Shown: positions 56,101 to 62,554, numbered from the stretch's first letter. The stretch is DNA of 64,000 nucleotides from CAVUPF01 sp963743285 (GCA_963743285.1 CAVUPF010000002.1:248001-312000), one strand, 5' to 3'. A program made the numbers and translations. The notes: a model not told the origin generated them from the letters alone.

Positions 56101-56236
56101 GGTCTCGACGGTCGAAATCGAGGCACAAAACGGCAAGAGCCTTGACCAGCGGGTGAAGGCGAAGACCGCCTGCCCGGCCAAGCACAAGCAAAAGCGCCAC
56201 AAGGCCGCCAAGCACCACAAGCGCGCCCGGCCCTGA
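53144..56236 (+). CDS. Large exported beta-rich protein, LPPGF family, second paralogue with an extra N-terminal domain
   Basis: 1030 residues; ATG 53144 comes one base after the previous stop. The signal peptide is at about 24-49 (HLLLAAAICAGLLTLSALVF). An extra small beta domain (about 60-150, VEVSGATTY then IAVGDEVTVFGILAG), similar in pattern to DUF5666/OB-type domains, is absent from the paralogue at 45299. The rest matches that paralogue: AGGHPNLTTSFSLENPG, GGLFGNPYAITHCTSADF, ATVTLPEGFTINPDAADGQTA, and paired Cys. The tail is Lys/His-rich (KHKQKRHKAAKHHKRARP). From about 55,110 to the end the codons switch to GC-rich third positions. The pairing with the upstream NHL gene repeats that of 41184/45299. 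The function is unknown. Confidence 0.75.
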   Translation: MVGREVNPNSSARSVLRASNYRVKRHLLLAAAICAGLLTLSALVFTASAFAKEGIKTFQTTAIETNTNPPPSDLGKVAAAGTVQAEPLAERFDIETNEGATDTVEVSGATTYIDAVVSSPSLSDIAVGDEVTVFGILAGTTVMASHIVISSPLAGGHPNLTTSFSLENPGTPEAAENVIFNAPGGLFGNPYAITHCTSADFGLDQCPSNSQAGLITVYANYKGNPNFLLGTAPLFDVEPLGEETALFAFIVPVLNIPINIPVAVRTGSDYGLRFTVKDITQLTPLASAKLTFWGYPALGGANGHNSERFPKGAPGEPSNCPESTTTACIGAQIPASIPPEPLTDNPTTCTGEPLSTTLEVQTYQDPTHLSRKEGEYPATTACDIEVFTPVLYANPTTTETDSPSGLNIELSAPQFLGFAASPSEIKAATVTLPEGFTINPDAADGQTACTEAEAKFGSEGPAECPDSSKIGTFQVDTEALPAPLTGSVYIGEPKPGEQYRLFEIASGFGINVKLVGSIRPNLVTGQDTAVFSNLPQVPFNEFQLHLFSGERALMATPNRCSIYTTTAEFYPWNGSLAEQESKQVFSLETGPHGTSCPGLTRPFTPTLAAGTTNPAAGAYSSFSLELNREDGEQYLGHLNFTMPPGLTANLHGVGYCPEADILKAAETLGRIEQAEPSCPESSEIGTTNVAAGPGSHPFHAQGKMYLSGPFNGAPLSLAAITPALAGPYDYGTVVVRVAIKIDPLDAHVIADSETVPEIVGGIPLRLRSIQVDINRPNFMINPTNCSEFQTVSEGVGDEGTAVAFSSPFIAVNCGTLPFTPKMTITQVGGRKSTARGKNPGLQFNLDTSPGDANLKSVSVTLPRSFEIDQEHLGNLCDKSELATDQCRGKAAIGTVIDETPLLEKPLQGNAYAVTGLGGGVLPHVVFILGGQVTVMPQGESETINDGELKTTIPVIPDVPIGHFRLSLYGGRLGYLSNTQSLCGHPPVSTVEIEAQNGKSLDQRVKAKTACPAKHKQKRHKAAKHHKRARP

Positions 56237-56261
56237 GCCGCCGGGCCAGGGGCAGCGAGAC

Positions 56262-56288
56262 TTTGACTCAGCGAAGGGTTTCTAAAAT
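56262..56288 (+). promoter_or_regulatory. Promoter candidate before the small secreted-protein operon
   Basis: A TAAAAT box (56283-56288) matches five of six -10 bases. TTTGAC (56262-56267) lies 15 bases upstream, which is a little short. The stretch is clearly AT-richer than its surroundings and precedes the gene at 56319 by about 30 bases. Confidence 0.4.
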
Positions 56289-56318
56289 CAGCAGTGTCTC
56301 GAAAGGGGTTATGAGGAG

Positions 56319-56963
56319 ATGAGCAGCAAAGACAAGCGAGGCCGGATTCCGGTGCCCTCACCGGCGATGGCCGTAGCCCTAACCGCCCTGGTGGTGGCCC
56401 TCTCCGGCTCCGCCTACGCGGCCCTCCAGGTCCCCCCCAACAGCGTCGGCGCCCGCCAGCTGAAGGCCAAGGCGGTGACCGGCGGCAAGATCGCCAACGG
56501 AGCCGTCTCCGGCGGCAAGATCGCCGAAGAAACGATCACCGGCGCCAACATCAAACTCTCCGAGCTGGGCACCGTCCCGCAGGCCGCAAACGCCACAAAC
56601 GCCGCCAACGCCAGCGCCGTCGACGGCCACTCGGCCTCCTGTCCCGTGGCGACCACCCTGATCAGGGGCCTTTGCTATGACACCCACTCAAACCCGGTCG
56701 CCAACAACCTCGAAGAAGCAGCCGAAGCCTGCGCTGCAAAGGGCGGCTACCTGCCGACCCCGATGCAGCTCTACTCAACAAGAGACGTCCTTTACCTGGG
56801 CACCGGCACCGAACCCTCCCAGCACCAATACACCGACGATCTCTACTCCAACACGACCGGCGGCTCCTACCGGACGATCATCGTCGACGGGGTCGGATCG
56901 CCCGAGGAATACGAACCGACCCAGCCCTCGGCCTACTACTGCGTCTACCCGTTGGTGCGCTAG
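56319..56963 (+). CDS. Exported protein with an NSVG-type repeat stalk and a Cys-bearing lectin-like domain
   Basis: 214 residues. The signal sequence or anchor is at about 15-35 (AMAVALTALVVALSGSAYA). The stalk has the short-period motif of actinobacterial surface proteins: NSVGARQLKAKAVTG, KIANGAVSGGKIAEE, TITGANI. A C-terminal domain from residue 105 has four Cys and AAEACAAKGGYLPTPMQLY, which resembles lectin-like or formylglycine-enzyme-like folds. GAGGAG touches the ATG, and AAAGGGG lies ten bases away. It opens a same-strand run of five exported proteins reaching 59,729. Surface display is likely; the ligand is unknown. Confidence 0.65.
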   Translation: MSSKDKRGRIPVPSPAMAVALTALVVALSGSAYAALQVPPNSVGARQLKAKAVTGGKIANGAVSGGKIAEETITGANIKLSELGTVPQAANATNAANASAVDGHSASCPVATTLIRGLCYDTHSNPVANNLEEAAEACAAKGGYLPTPMQLYSTRDVLYLGTGTEPSQHQYTDDLYSNTTGGSYRTIIVDGVGSPEEYEPTQPSAYYCVYPLVR

Positions 56964-56972
56964 GTTTTAGCC

Positions 56973-57769
56973 GTGGGGCAGGGGAAGAACAAGAAGAGCG
57001 CTCTGGCGATCGGCGCCGCGATCCTCGCGGCGCTGGTCTGCGCTTCCCTCGCCCAGGCCAGCCTCTCCCAGAAGGGCTTCCTTGAAGTCTCCTTCGAAGG
57101 CGGCATCCGCCCCTCCACGCTGCCCCGCACCGACCCCGCCCCGGTCACGGTCGAAATGAGCGGCTCGATCAAAACCACCAACAAATCGGTGCCGCCGCGC
57201 CTTAACCGGATCTCACTCGAGATCAACTCCCACGGAGTGCTCTCCGCCAAGGGCCTGCCGACCTGCAACCTGGCCCAGATCTCAACCGGGACCGGCGCCT
57301 CGGCCCGCTCGGCCTGCGGCAGGGCCCTGATCGGCCACGGCAACGTCACCTCGAGGATCGCCTTCCCGAGCCAGGAACCCTTCCTCTCGATCGGCGGCAT
57401 GGAGGCCTTCAACGGCCAAGTCCATGGCCACCCGGCGATCTTCGCCCAGGTCTCCAGCCAAAAACCGCTCTCGCTGACCTACGTGATCGTCTTCGAAGTC
57501 AAGAAGACCCACGGCCGCTACGGCACCGCCCTGGTGGCGACCCTGCCGCCGATAGCATCGGGCTACGGGGAGATCTCGAGCTTCTACATGACCCTGGGCA
57601 CGCAAGTTCACTCGCCACGGGAACTGCGAGAGCTACGCATCGGCCAACTGCCCCGCCCCGAAGGGGATCAAGGACGGTCGACTTCGACCTCGCCAAGGCG
57701 ACCTATGAATTCGAAGGCGGGGTCGCGATGGAAAACGAACTCAACAAGACCTGCAAGGCAAAGGGGTAG
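56973..57769 (+). pseudogene. Secreted protein of the 10433/57777 family, broken by two one-base insertions
   Basis: GTG start, 9 bases after the previous stop. Residues 1-209 are intact: a signal peptide (ALAIGAAILAALVCASLAQA) and the family's FEGGIRPSTLPR, GLPTC and GGMEAFNG stretches. After MTLG an extra A near 57600 shifts the frame. The next frame gives KFTRHGNCESYASANC. An extra C near 57682 shifts it again, and the third frame ends DLAKATYEFEGG, NKTCKAKG and TAG at 57767. The original tail therefore matches the paralogues. As it stands, the first frame has no stop and runs in phase into the next gene, giving a 525-residue chimera. Sequencing error remains possible. Confidence 0.65.
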
Positions 57770-57776
57770 CGAAGCG

Positions 57777-58550
57777 ATGAAGATCAAGCTGAAGAGCAAC
57801 AGGGCAAAGGCGATCTTCGGCCTGATCGGCCTGCTCGCCTTAAGCGCCACCGCCACCGCGATGGCCGAAAAGGTCCAGGCCGGCAACGTGATCATCGAAA
57901 TCGAAGGCGGCATCACCCCGACCAAGCTCTCCAAGAAGACCCCGACCCCGATCACCCTGAAGATCTCCGGCGCGGTCAAGGACACCGAAGGCACCCGCCC
58001 CCCGGCCCTAAAGACCCTCGACCTCGAATTCGACAAGCACGGGATGATCAACACCAAGGGCCTCGCGACCTGCAATCCCTCACAGCTTCAGGCGACCACA
58101 ACCGCCGCCGCAGAGAAAGCCTGCGGCAAGGAGCTGGTCGGCAAAGGCACCGTGAGCGCCGAGATCAAGCTCCCCGAAGAGGAACCCTTCTCCGCCGGCG
58201 GACCGCTTTTGATCTTCAACGGCCCCCCCCAGGGCGGTAAGCCGGTCTTGGTCATGCAGGTCTACGCCCACGTCCCCGCCGCGACCACCTTCGTCACCGA
58301 GGGGGTGATCGGCAAGGCTCACGGGATCTACGGCACCTCGACCCTGATCCAGATCCCGACGATCGTCGCCGGGCAGGGCTCACTGACCTCCTTCTCGGCC
58401 ACCCTCCACAAGACCTGGAGCTATAAGGGCAAAAAGCAGAGCCTGCTCTACGCCACCTGCCCCGACGGGCACCTCTCCGCCCACGGCGCCTTCACATTCG
58501 TCGAAGGCACCTCGATCGCGGGCAACCTGGTCAAACCGTGCAAGAGCTGA
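57777..58550 (+). CDS. Secreted protein of a three-member paralogous family
   Basis: A 257-residue protein from ATG 57777, with a signal peptide at 1-27 (AIFGLIGLLALSATATAMA). It has the same layout as the gene at 10433: VIIEIEGGITPTKLSKK, GLATCNPSQLQAT, FSAGGPLLIFNGPP, YAHVPAATTFVTEGVIG, then YKGKKQSLLYATC and a final Cys. It lies directly behind its damaged paralogue, 8 bases after that gene's old stop, so a local tandem duplication is likely. The function is unknown; the family seems to be abundant in the envelope or outside the cell. Glu is written almost always as GAA. Confidence 0.75.
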   Translation: MKIKLKSNRAKAIFGLIGLLALSATATAMAEKVQAGNVIIEIEGGITPTKLSKKTPTPITLKISGAVKDTEGTRPPALKTLDLEFDKHGMINTKGLATCNPSQLQATTTAAAEKACGKELVGKGTVSAEIKLPEEEPFSAGGPLLIFNGPPQGGKPVLVMQVYAHVPAATTFVTEGVIGKAHGIYGTSTLIQIPTIVAGQGSLTSFSATLHKTWSYKGKKQSLLYATCPDGHLSAHGAFTFVEGTSIAGNLVKPCKS

Positions 58551-58569
58551 GCTCCAAAGAGAGAAGACC

Positions 58570-59049
58570 ATGAAGACCAAGACCCTGATCATCGCCCTGA
58601 CCGCCGCGGCCTTCCTGGCGCTCGCCTCGCTCGCCTACGCCGAAGTGAGCCGCGAAGAATACGTCGCCAAGGTCGAACCGATCTGCGAAAAGAACAGCAA
58701 GGCCAACGAAAAGACCCTCCACAACGTCAAAGCGGAGGTCAAGCAGGGCAAGCTGAAGCCGGCATCTGTCGCCTTCACCAAGGCCGCCAAGGCGCTGAAG
58801 AGCACCCACGCAGAACTGGAAGCGGTTACGCCCCCCGAAGCCGATCAGGCAACGATCACCAAGTGGCTCTCCCAGATCAAGACCGAGGTCGGCTACTTCG
58901 AAGCTGTCGCCAAGAAGCTCAAGCAAGGCAACAAGAACGCCGCCGAGAAGATGGTGATCAAGCTGACCCACAACGTCGAAGCGGCCAACGACACCGTGCT
59001 CGGCTTCGACTTTCACTTCTGCAAGGCCAATACGGCGAAGTTCACTTGA
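58570..59049 (+). CDS. Small exported helical protein
   Basis: A 159-residue protein. The signal peptide covers 1-24 (TLIIALTAAAFLALASLAYA), preceded by AAAGAGAG at a proper distance. The mature part is almost wholly alpha-helical, rich in Lys, Glu and Ala, with two Cys (VEPICEKN and FHFCKAN) that could link its two ends. It may form a helical hairpin or bundle. No enzymatic motif is visible. It lies in the run of exported proteins between the 257-residue protein and a lipoprotein. Confidence 0.65.
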   Translation: MKTKTLIIALTAAAFLALASLAYAEVSREEYVAKVEPICEKNSKANEKTLHNVKAEVKQGKLKPASVAFTKAAKALKSTHAELEAVTPPEADQATITKWLSQIKTEVGYFEAVAKKLKQGNKNAAEKMVIKLTHNVEAANDTVLGFDFHFCKANTAKFT

Positions 59050-59072
59050 GCTCGCCCTAAGGTTTAAGGGCG

Positions 59073-59729
59073 ATGATCCACGCGGTGAGCAGACCCCTCA
59101 CAGCCCTGGCCCTCAGCGCCGCCCTGGCGCTGTTGATCGCTGCCTGCGGCTCGAGCTCCTCCTCGACCACCACCGCTACCCCAAGCACCCAGGCCTCGAC
59201 CCCGGGCGCCACGACCACCACCTCGACCCCCTCAAGCGAAGCCTCGACCCCGACCACCACCCCCCAGAGCACCCCGAGCTCGACCACCCCCTCGACCCCC
59301 TCCTCCTCCCAGAGCCCCGAAAACAGCATCAAGGGCTACGGCTCCGCCGCCAGCTCCGCCCAGAAGACCGCCCTCGCCACCGCCGCCTTCTCCTTCTTCA
59401 AAGCGATGGCCGCCTCCGATTACCCGAAGATCTGCACCGACATCTCCGCCTCCAACCGCAAAGAGCTACAGGCCTTCTCGAAAGCCAAACCGAAGCTCGC
59501 CAGCTGCCCGGCGGTCTTAAAGACGCTGATCGGCACCCGCGGCGTCCCCGAAGCCAAGAAGGCGGCAGCGGGCAAGCTGATCTCGGTGCGGGTCAAAGGC
59601 CCCACCGCCTTCGTGATCTTCGCCCCCAAGGGCGGTAAGCCCAGCTACTTCGTCCTAAAGCGCGAAGCCGGCGCCTGGCGGGCGATCTCCCTGGCGCCGG
59701 GGAGCCCGTTAAACCCCGTGGCCGGTTGA
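59073..59729 (+). CDS. Lipoprotein with a Ser/Thr/Pro-rich stalk
   Basis: A 218-residue protein. The lipobox LIAAC (Cys at about 25) follows a normal signal. A ~60-residue stalk of Ser, Thr and Pro comes next, probably spanning the cell wall. The C-terminal domain (about 95-218) has YPKICTDISASNRKEL and FVIFAPKGGKPSYFVLKREAGAWRA. The latter resembles the NTF2-like or Lumazine-binding pattern of small extracellular binding domains. The ligand is unknown. It ends the run of exported proteins and is followed by a good terminator. Confidence 0.65.
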   Translation: MIHAVSRPLTALALSAALALLIAACGSSSSSTTTATPSTQASTPGATTTTSTPSSEASTPTTTPQSTPSSTTPSTPSSSQSPENSIKGYGSAASSAQKTALATAAFSFFKAMAASDYPKICTDISASNRKELQAFSKAKPKLASCPAVLKTLIGTRGVPEAKKAAAGKLISVRVKGPTAFVIFAPKGGKPSYFVLKREAGAWRAISLAPGSPLNPVAG

Positions 59730-59746
59730 GGCCCATGGCTGTTCAG

Positions 59747-59769
59747 CGCCGAGGATCGACCGCTCGGCG
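59747..59769 (+). terminator. Terminator of the small exported-protein operon
   Basis: CGCCGAG (59747-59753) pairs perfectly with CTCGGCG (59763-59769) across nine bases, 18 bases after the lipoprotein stop, and is followed by TCTT. Confidence 0.6.
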
Positions 59770-59778
59770 TCTTGGCGT

Positions 59779-59955
59779 CTATGGCCTACTCCTTAGGAGG
59801 GAGCCTGAAGGCCATTTGAGAATCTGCGCCAAATTCCAGAATTACCTGCAAATTACGCTCTAATCGTCCGGACTCTGGAAGACACAAAAGGACATCCGAG
59901 GGCAGATTTTGTTCCCGATTTGTTCCTACCTTTGTTCCTACCTATGGCCTACTCC
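59779..59955. repeat. 14-base direct repeat flanking a low-GC stretch
   Basis: CTATGGCCTACTCC occurs at 59779-59792 and again at 59942-59955. The ~150 bases between them are AT-rich for the window and also contain TTTGTTCC twice. The rest of the 59,770-60,212 gap has no gene. The repeat may be a scar of an inserted or excised element. Confidence 0.3.
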
Positions 59956-60103
59956 CTGGTTGGACAGTGGGTCATTCGCATCGCATCGCAGCGGCCGTTT
60001 GAGCCGGACCAGGTCTGAGTTTTCCGAGGGCAGGCGCCCTCTCCGGCGGTCGACCCGTCGGTTGCGGGCGCAGATCCTTACGGGGCGCTGCGGGCCTTGA
60101 GGC

Positions 60104-60152
60104 GATGCGCGAGGGTGGAACCGGATCAACGTGGTGATCCAAGTCGCGCATC
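60104..60152 (-). terminator. Nested inverted repeat downstream of the nucleotidyltransferase gene
   Basis: An outer pair GATGCGCGA (60104-60112) and TCGCGCATC (60144-60152) encloses an inner pair GGATCA (60123-60128) and TGATCC (60135-60140). It lies 60 bases past the stop of the minus-strand gene at 60213. It lacks a T-run, so it may be a terminator or part of a mobile element end. Confidence 0.35.
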
Positions 60153-60212
60153 GACTCACAGCGCCAGTCGCCCGGTTGCGGCAAAGACGTAATCCAGCGT
60201 TACGCCGCGTCC

Positions 60213-60683
60213 TTATCCGTCCGGCAGATTCTCCAGGTCGACTTGGTCCTGCAGCCGGCTCAGCCTCTGCTTCATCTCTCGAAGCCGACTGAGCGAGCAC
60301 ACCCGTACCGGGATGCCCAACAGGTCGCTCTCTACCGCGTCCCCGTCAAGCACCGCGTACGCCGGCACTCCGGGCAGGCGCTGCACCACGTCGAGTCCGC
60401 CGAACCTCGTCTCGGCGGAGACGTTGCCGCCACGCAGAATCACCGCGCCGTCCTTGCTGGGGTCAAACGCTCGCCCTTTAACCGTCGGCATGGTCGAGTC
60501 CAGCGCCTCCAGTGCCGCGCTCAGCAGCTTCAGGTTTGCCGGGTCGGGGTCGGGCACCAGGTCGAGGTCTTCGGTGCTCCGCAGGTACCCGTGCGCTCCC
60601 ACCGCCACACCGCCGATCACGACGAAGCGAACCTCGTGCTCGTGGAGGGCGCCGAGCAGAGCGCGGAGGTCGAACCCGCTCAA
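60213..60683 (-). CDS. MNT/AbiEii-like nucleotidyltransferase
   Basis: 156 residues from TTG 60683, which overlaps the stop of the upstream small gene (TTGA). A longer reading to 60914 would bury that gene. The fold is that of minimal nucleotidyltransferases: IGGVAVGAHG (Gly-Gly pair at 24-25) and STEDLDLV with Asp39 and Asp41, the metal ligands. The C-terminal half is beta-rich with RVCSLSRLREMKQRL. Relatives are toxins or antitoxins that add nucleotides to tRNA or to proteins. The partner seems to be the small gene upstream. It is located between a VapBC45-like pair and an exported-protein operon. Confidence 0.75.
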   Translation of the reverse strand: MSGFDLRALLGALHEHEVRFVVIGGVAVGAHGYLRSTEDLDLVPDPDPANLKLLSAALEALDSTMPTVKGRAFDPSKDGAVILRGGNVSAETRFGGLDVVQRLPGVPAYAVLDGDAVESDLLGIPVRVCSLSRLREMKQRLSRLQDQVDLENLPDG

Positions 60684-60859
60684 CGCGCCGAAGCGGCGCC
60701 CTTGACGGCGCTCATCTGCTTGCAGAGCGCGTGCAGCCGCGCTAGCCGCTCGCTCATGCTCAGCGCCAGCGCCGTCTCGCGGCGAGCAGCCCGAGCCCGC
60801 CCGAAGTCGCCGATGTCCCCGACGCGCACCGTGTCTTGTTTTGCCGCCACGAATCGCAT
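60680..60859 (-). CDS. 59-residue partner of the nucleotidyltransferase, candidate antitoxin
   Basis: The start was set at ATG 60859 (MRFVAAKQDTVRVGDIGDFG), with a G-rich ribosome-site-like stretch about eight bases upstream. The open frame reaches 61063, but the added part looks like a different protein. The product is basic, with a conserved-looking RAARRETALALSMSERLARL and HALCKQMSAVKGAA. The stop overlaps the TTG of the downstream nucleotidyltransferase by four bases, so the pair is made together. I know of no named family. The size and coupling suggest the second half of a toxin-antitoxin or regulatory pair. Confidence 0.55.
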   Translation of the reverse strand: MRFVAAKQDTVRVGDIGDFGRARAARRETALALSMSERLARLHALCKQMSAVKGAASAR

Positions 60860-61326
60860 GGTACTGGCCCCCCGCGCCCCCACATGACGCTGTGCGTCGG
60901 CACCTCCTCGCCATTCTGCGCCGTCTATCTCCCTGGCCAGCTCGGGCACGTCGGCCGCCGTGGCCCGCCGCAGCTGAGGGACAGTGTTCGCGATGGCAGC
61001 CATTGAACCACGGGGGGCTGTGTGGCGATCCCGTCGGCCGAATGGCCCAGCCGCTCCCCCCAAGCGCTCCCCCTCAACAGCGCCCGCGCTCGCCGCGAGA
61101 CCCGTGTGTCATGGCCGATCGGTGGGTTCGACCGGCCTTGACCAAAGGGGCAACGATGCCCATATCGCCCTCCAGGGCGACCCGTGCCATCGCGCAGGAG
61201 CGAGTAGGGCGGTCGCGGCCCGCTGCGGGTTGACGGCACACCCGAGCCTCACCCTGTCTTTCCACCGGTCAGAGTGGATGAAAGCGTACGTTGATCGCGT
61301 ACTTAGCACCAGTATGGCGCGTTTGC
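60860..61326. other. Intergenic stretch with no intact gene
   Basis: No complete gene is seen. In the minus-strand frame of the small gene, near 60,920-61,003, the segment QLRRATAADVPELAREIDG resembles the start of a GNAT acetyltransferase and may be a fragment of one. The remainder up to the toxin gene shows no clear site. Confidence 0.25.
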
Positions 61327-61740
61327 CTACTTTGGCCAGATCTTCTTCAGCCCCTTCGCATAGACCCCGTAGATGTAGGGACCCGGCTTGTGAGCCTGGC
61401 GGATGATGCGATGGCGGTTCTGGACGAAGCGCTCGGTCTGCTCGGCGCCGCGGAGCTGGGCGGTCGTCAGGCAAAACACCCGAACGGCAGCGTCGATCAT
61501 CGCGTCGCGCTCGGCGGGGCGGCGGCGAATCGCGTCGTCCTTGGTGAGAACGACCCAGTTGTTCTTGCCGGCGTCACGCAGCCAGACCTCGTCGGCGAGG
61601 CGTTGCGCTTGTTTCTCCCCGTAGACCTCAGCCATCGAGTGGACGGTCAATCCTGCGGCGCGCAGACCCTCCACGATGCTTTTGCCGAGACTGCGATCAA
61701 CGAAAAACTCCGGCGGTTGTTCGTTGTTGCGAGGAGCCAT
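61327..61740 (-). CDS. VapC45-like PIN-domain toxin
   Basis: 137 residues, close in length to the 138 of VapC45 from Mycobacterium tuberculosis. It opens EFFVDRSLGKSIVEGL with the first acidic residue Asp15. WVVLTKDDAIRRRP comes in the middle and FVQNRHRIIR near the end, in keeping with the PIN-like fold used to cut RNA. It follows the antitoxin gene by 40 bases on the same strand (antitoxin first), the same order as vapB45-vapC45. Activity on RNA is inferred from the family. Confidence 0.75.
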   Translation of the reverse strand: MAPRNNEQPPEFFVDRSLGKSIVEGLRAAGLTVHSMAEVYGEKQAQRLADEVWLRDAGKNNWVVLTKDDAIRRRPAERDAMIDAAVRVFCLTTAQLRGAEQTERFVQNRHRIIRQAHKPGPYIYGVYAKGLKKIWPK

Positions 61741-61780
61741 TGCCGCGGACTATCCGATGCAACTCCCTTGCCGCAACAGA

Positions 61781-62554
61781 TCAAGCTGTCGCTCGGGTTG
61801 CGACTCGGATTACGTCCTCGACTTGGGCCGAGGGGACGCTGAAGTCCGTTGCGATATCCGCGACGGAGTCGCCAGCTTGAAATCGGTCGACAAGATCCTC
61901 GACACGGGCTCCTCCATGCACGACGAGAGGCAGCCCGAATGCGACCTTGGGGTCGACGACCACATCGGCGTTCTCATATGTTGGGAGACGTACCGAGTCC
62001 GCCCAGCCATCGCCTCCATAATGGATGCGCTTCAGGTAGTTCTTGACAACCGCCGAGAACTGGCGCTGCTGAGTGCGGACGACCACAAGTTCCAGCACCT
62101 CGCGCTCGCCGTGCTTGTTCGCGTAGTCGAAGAGCACCTCGGCACCGTCGGTGTAGAGGCGCTTGGAGGCCAGGGCATGCTCGACGCCGATCTCCTTGGC
62201 GAGAACCTCGACCGCGGGCCGGATCCGCTGCAGAGGCACCCCGGCGCGTCTGAAGCTCGAGAGGACAAATGCCTCGGCGAAGCCTATGAACGGGACAGTG
62301 GCTTGGCGTCCATGCGGAGGGAAGCAGGTGACGAGGGGGTGCTTGGCGCTGGGCGGACGCGCCCACCATTGGATGGTCGACTTGGGGATGTCCAGATAGA
62401 CGGCCGTCTCGCGCAGCGTGAAGATCGCGCGAGCGATTCGCGGGTCATCTGCGCCGAGACGCGCCTTGTGTTTCGTGGGCTTCTTGACGGGACTCTTTCT
62501 TGCTCGCTGGAAATTCGTTCGTAAACGATCGTAGCGGCGCCCGCGGTCACACAC
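61781..62554 (-). CDS. VapB45-like antitoxin with DUF433 C-terminus
   Basis: About 257 residues from GTG 62554; the true start is uncertain. An open frame extends to 62710 but enters the mobile-element relic. The middle part has a helix-turn-helix-like LRETAVYLDIPKSTIQWW. The C-terminal part holds the DUF433 pattern GGARVEDLVDRFQAGDSV with ADIATDFSVPSAQVEDVI. VapB45 of mycobacteria (239 residues) shares this layout. It should bind DNA and neutralise the PIN toxin encoded 40 bases downstream. A transposase relic lies just upstream, and the pair sits in a patch of accessory genes. Confidence 0.7.
   Translation of the reverse strand: MCDRGRRYDRLRTNFQRARKSPVKKPTKHKARLGADDPRIARAIFTLRETAVYLDIPKSTIQWWARPPSAKHPLVTCFPPHGRQATVPFIGFAEAFVLSSFRRAGVPLQRIRPAVEVLAKEIGVEHALASKRLYTDGAEVLFDYANKHGEREVLELVVVRTQQRQFSAVVKNYLKRIHYGGDGWADSVRLPTYENADVVVDPKVAFGLPLVVHGGARVEDLVDRFQAGDSVADIATDFSVPSAQVEDVIRVATRATA

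Noticed and set aside
56973..58550. A single 525-residue fusion protein
   Set aside because: The middle has no family similarity. Shifting frame twice restores a tail that matches the paralogues, and the second half starts with its own signal peptide at 57777. Two genes with a damaged first member explain it better.
60920..61003. GNAT acetyltransferase gene on the minus strand
   Set aside because: Only about 25 residues resemble the N-terminus of a GNAT domain; the acetyl-CoA binding part is absent. At most a fragment.
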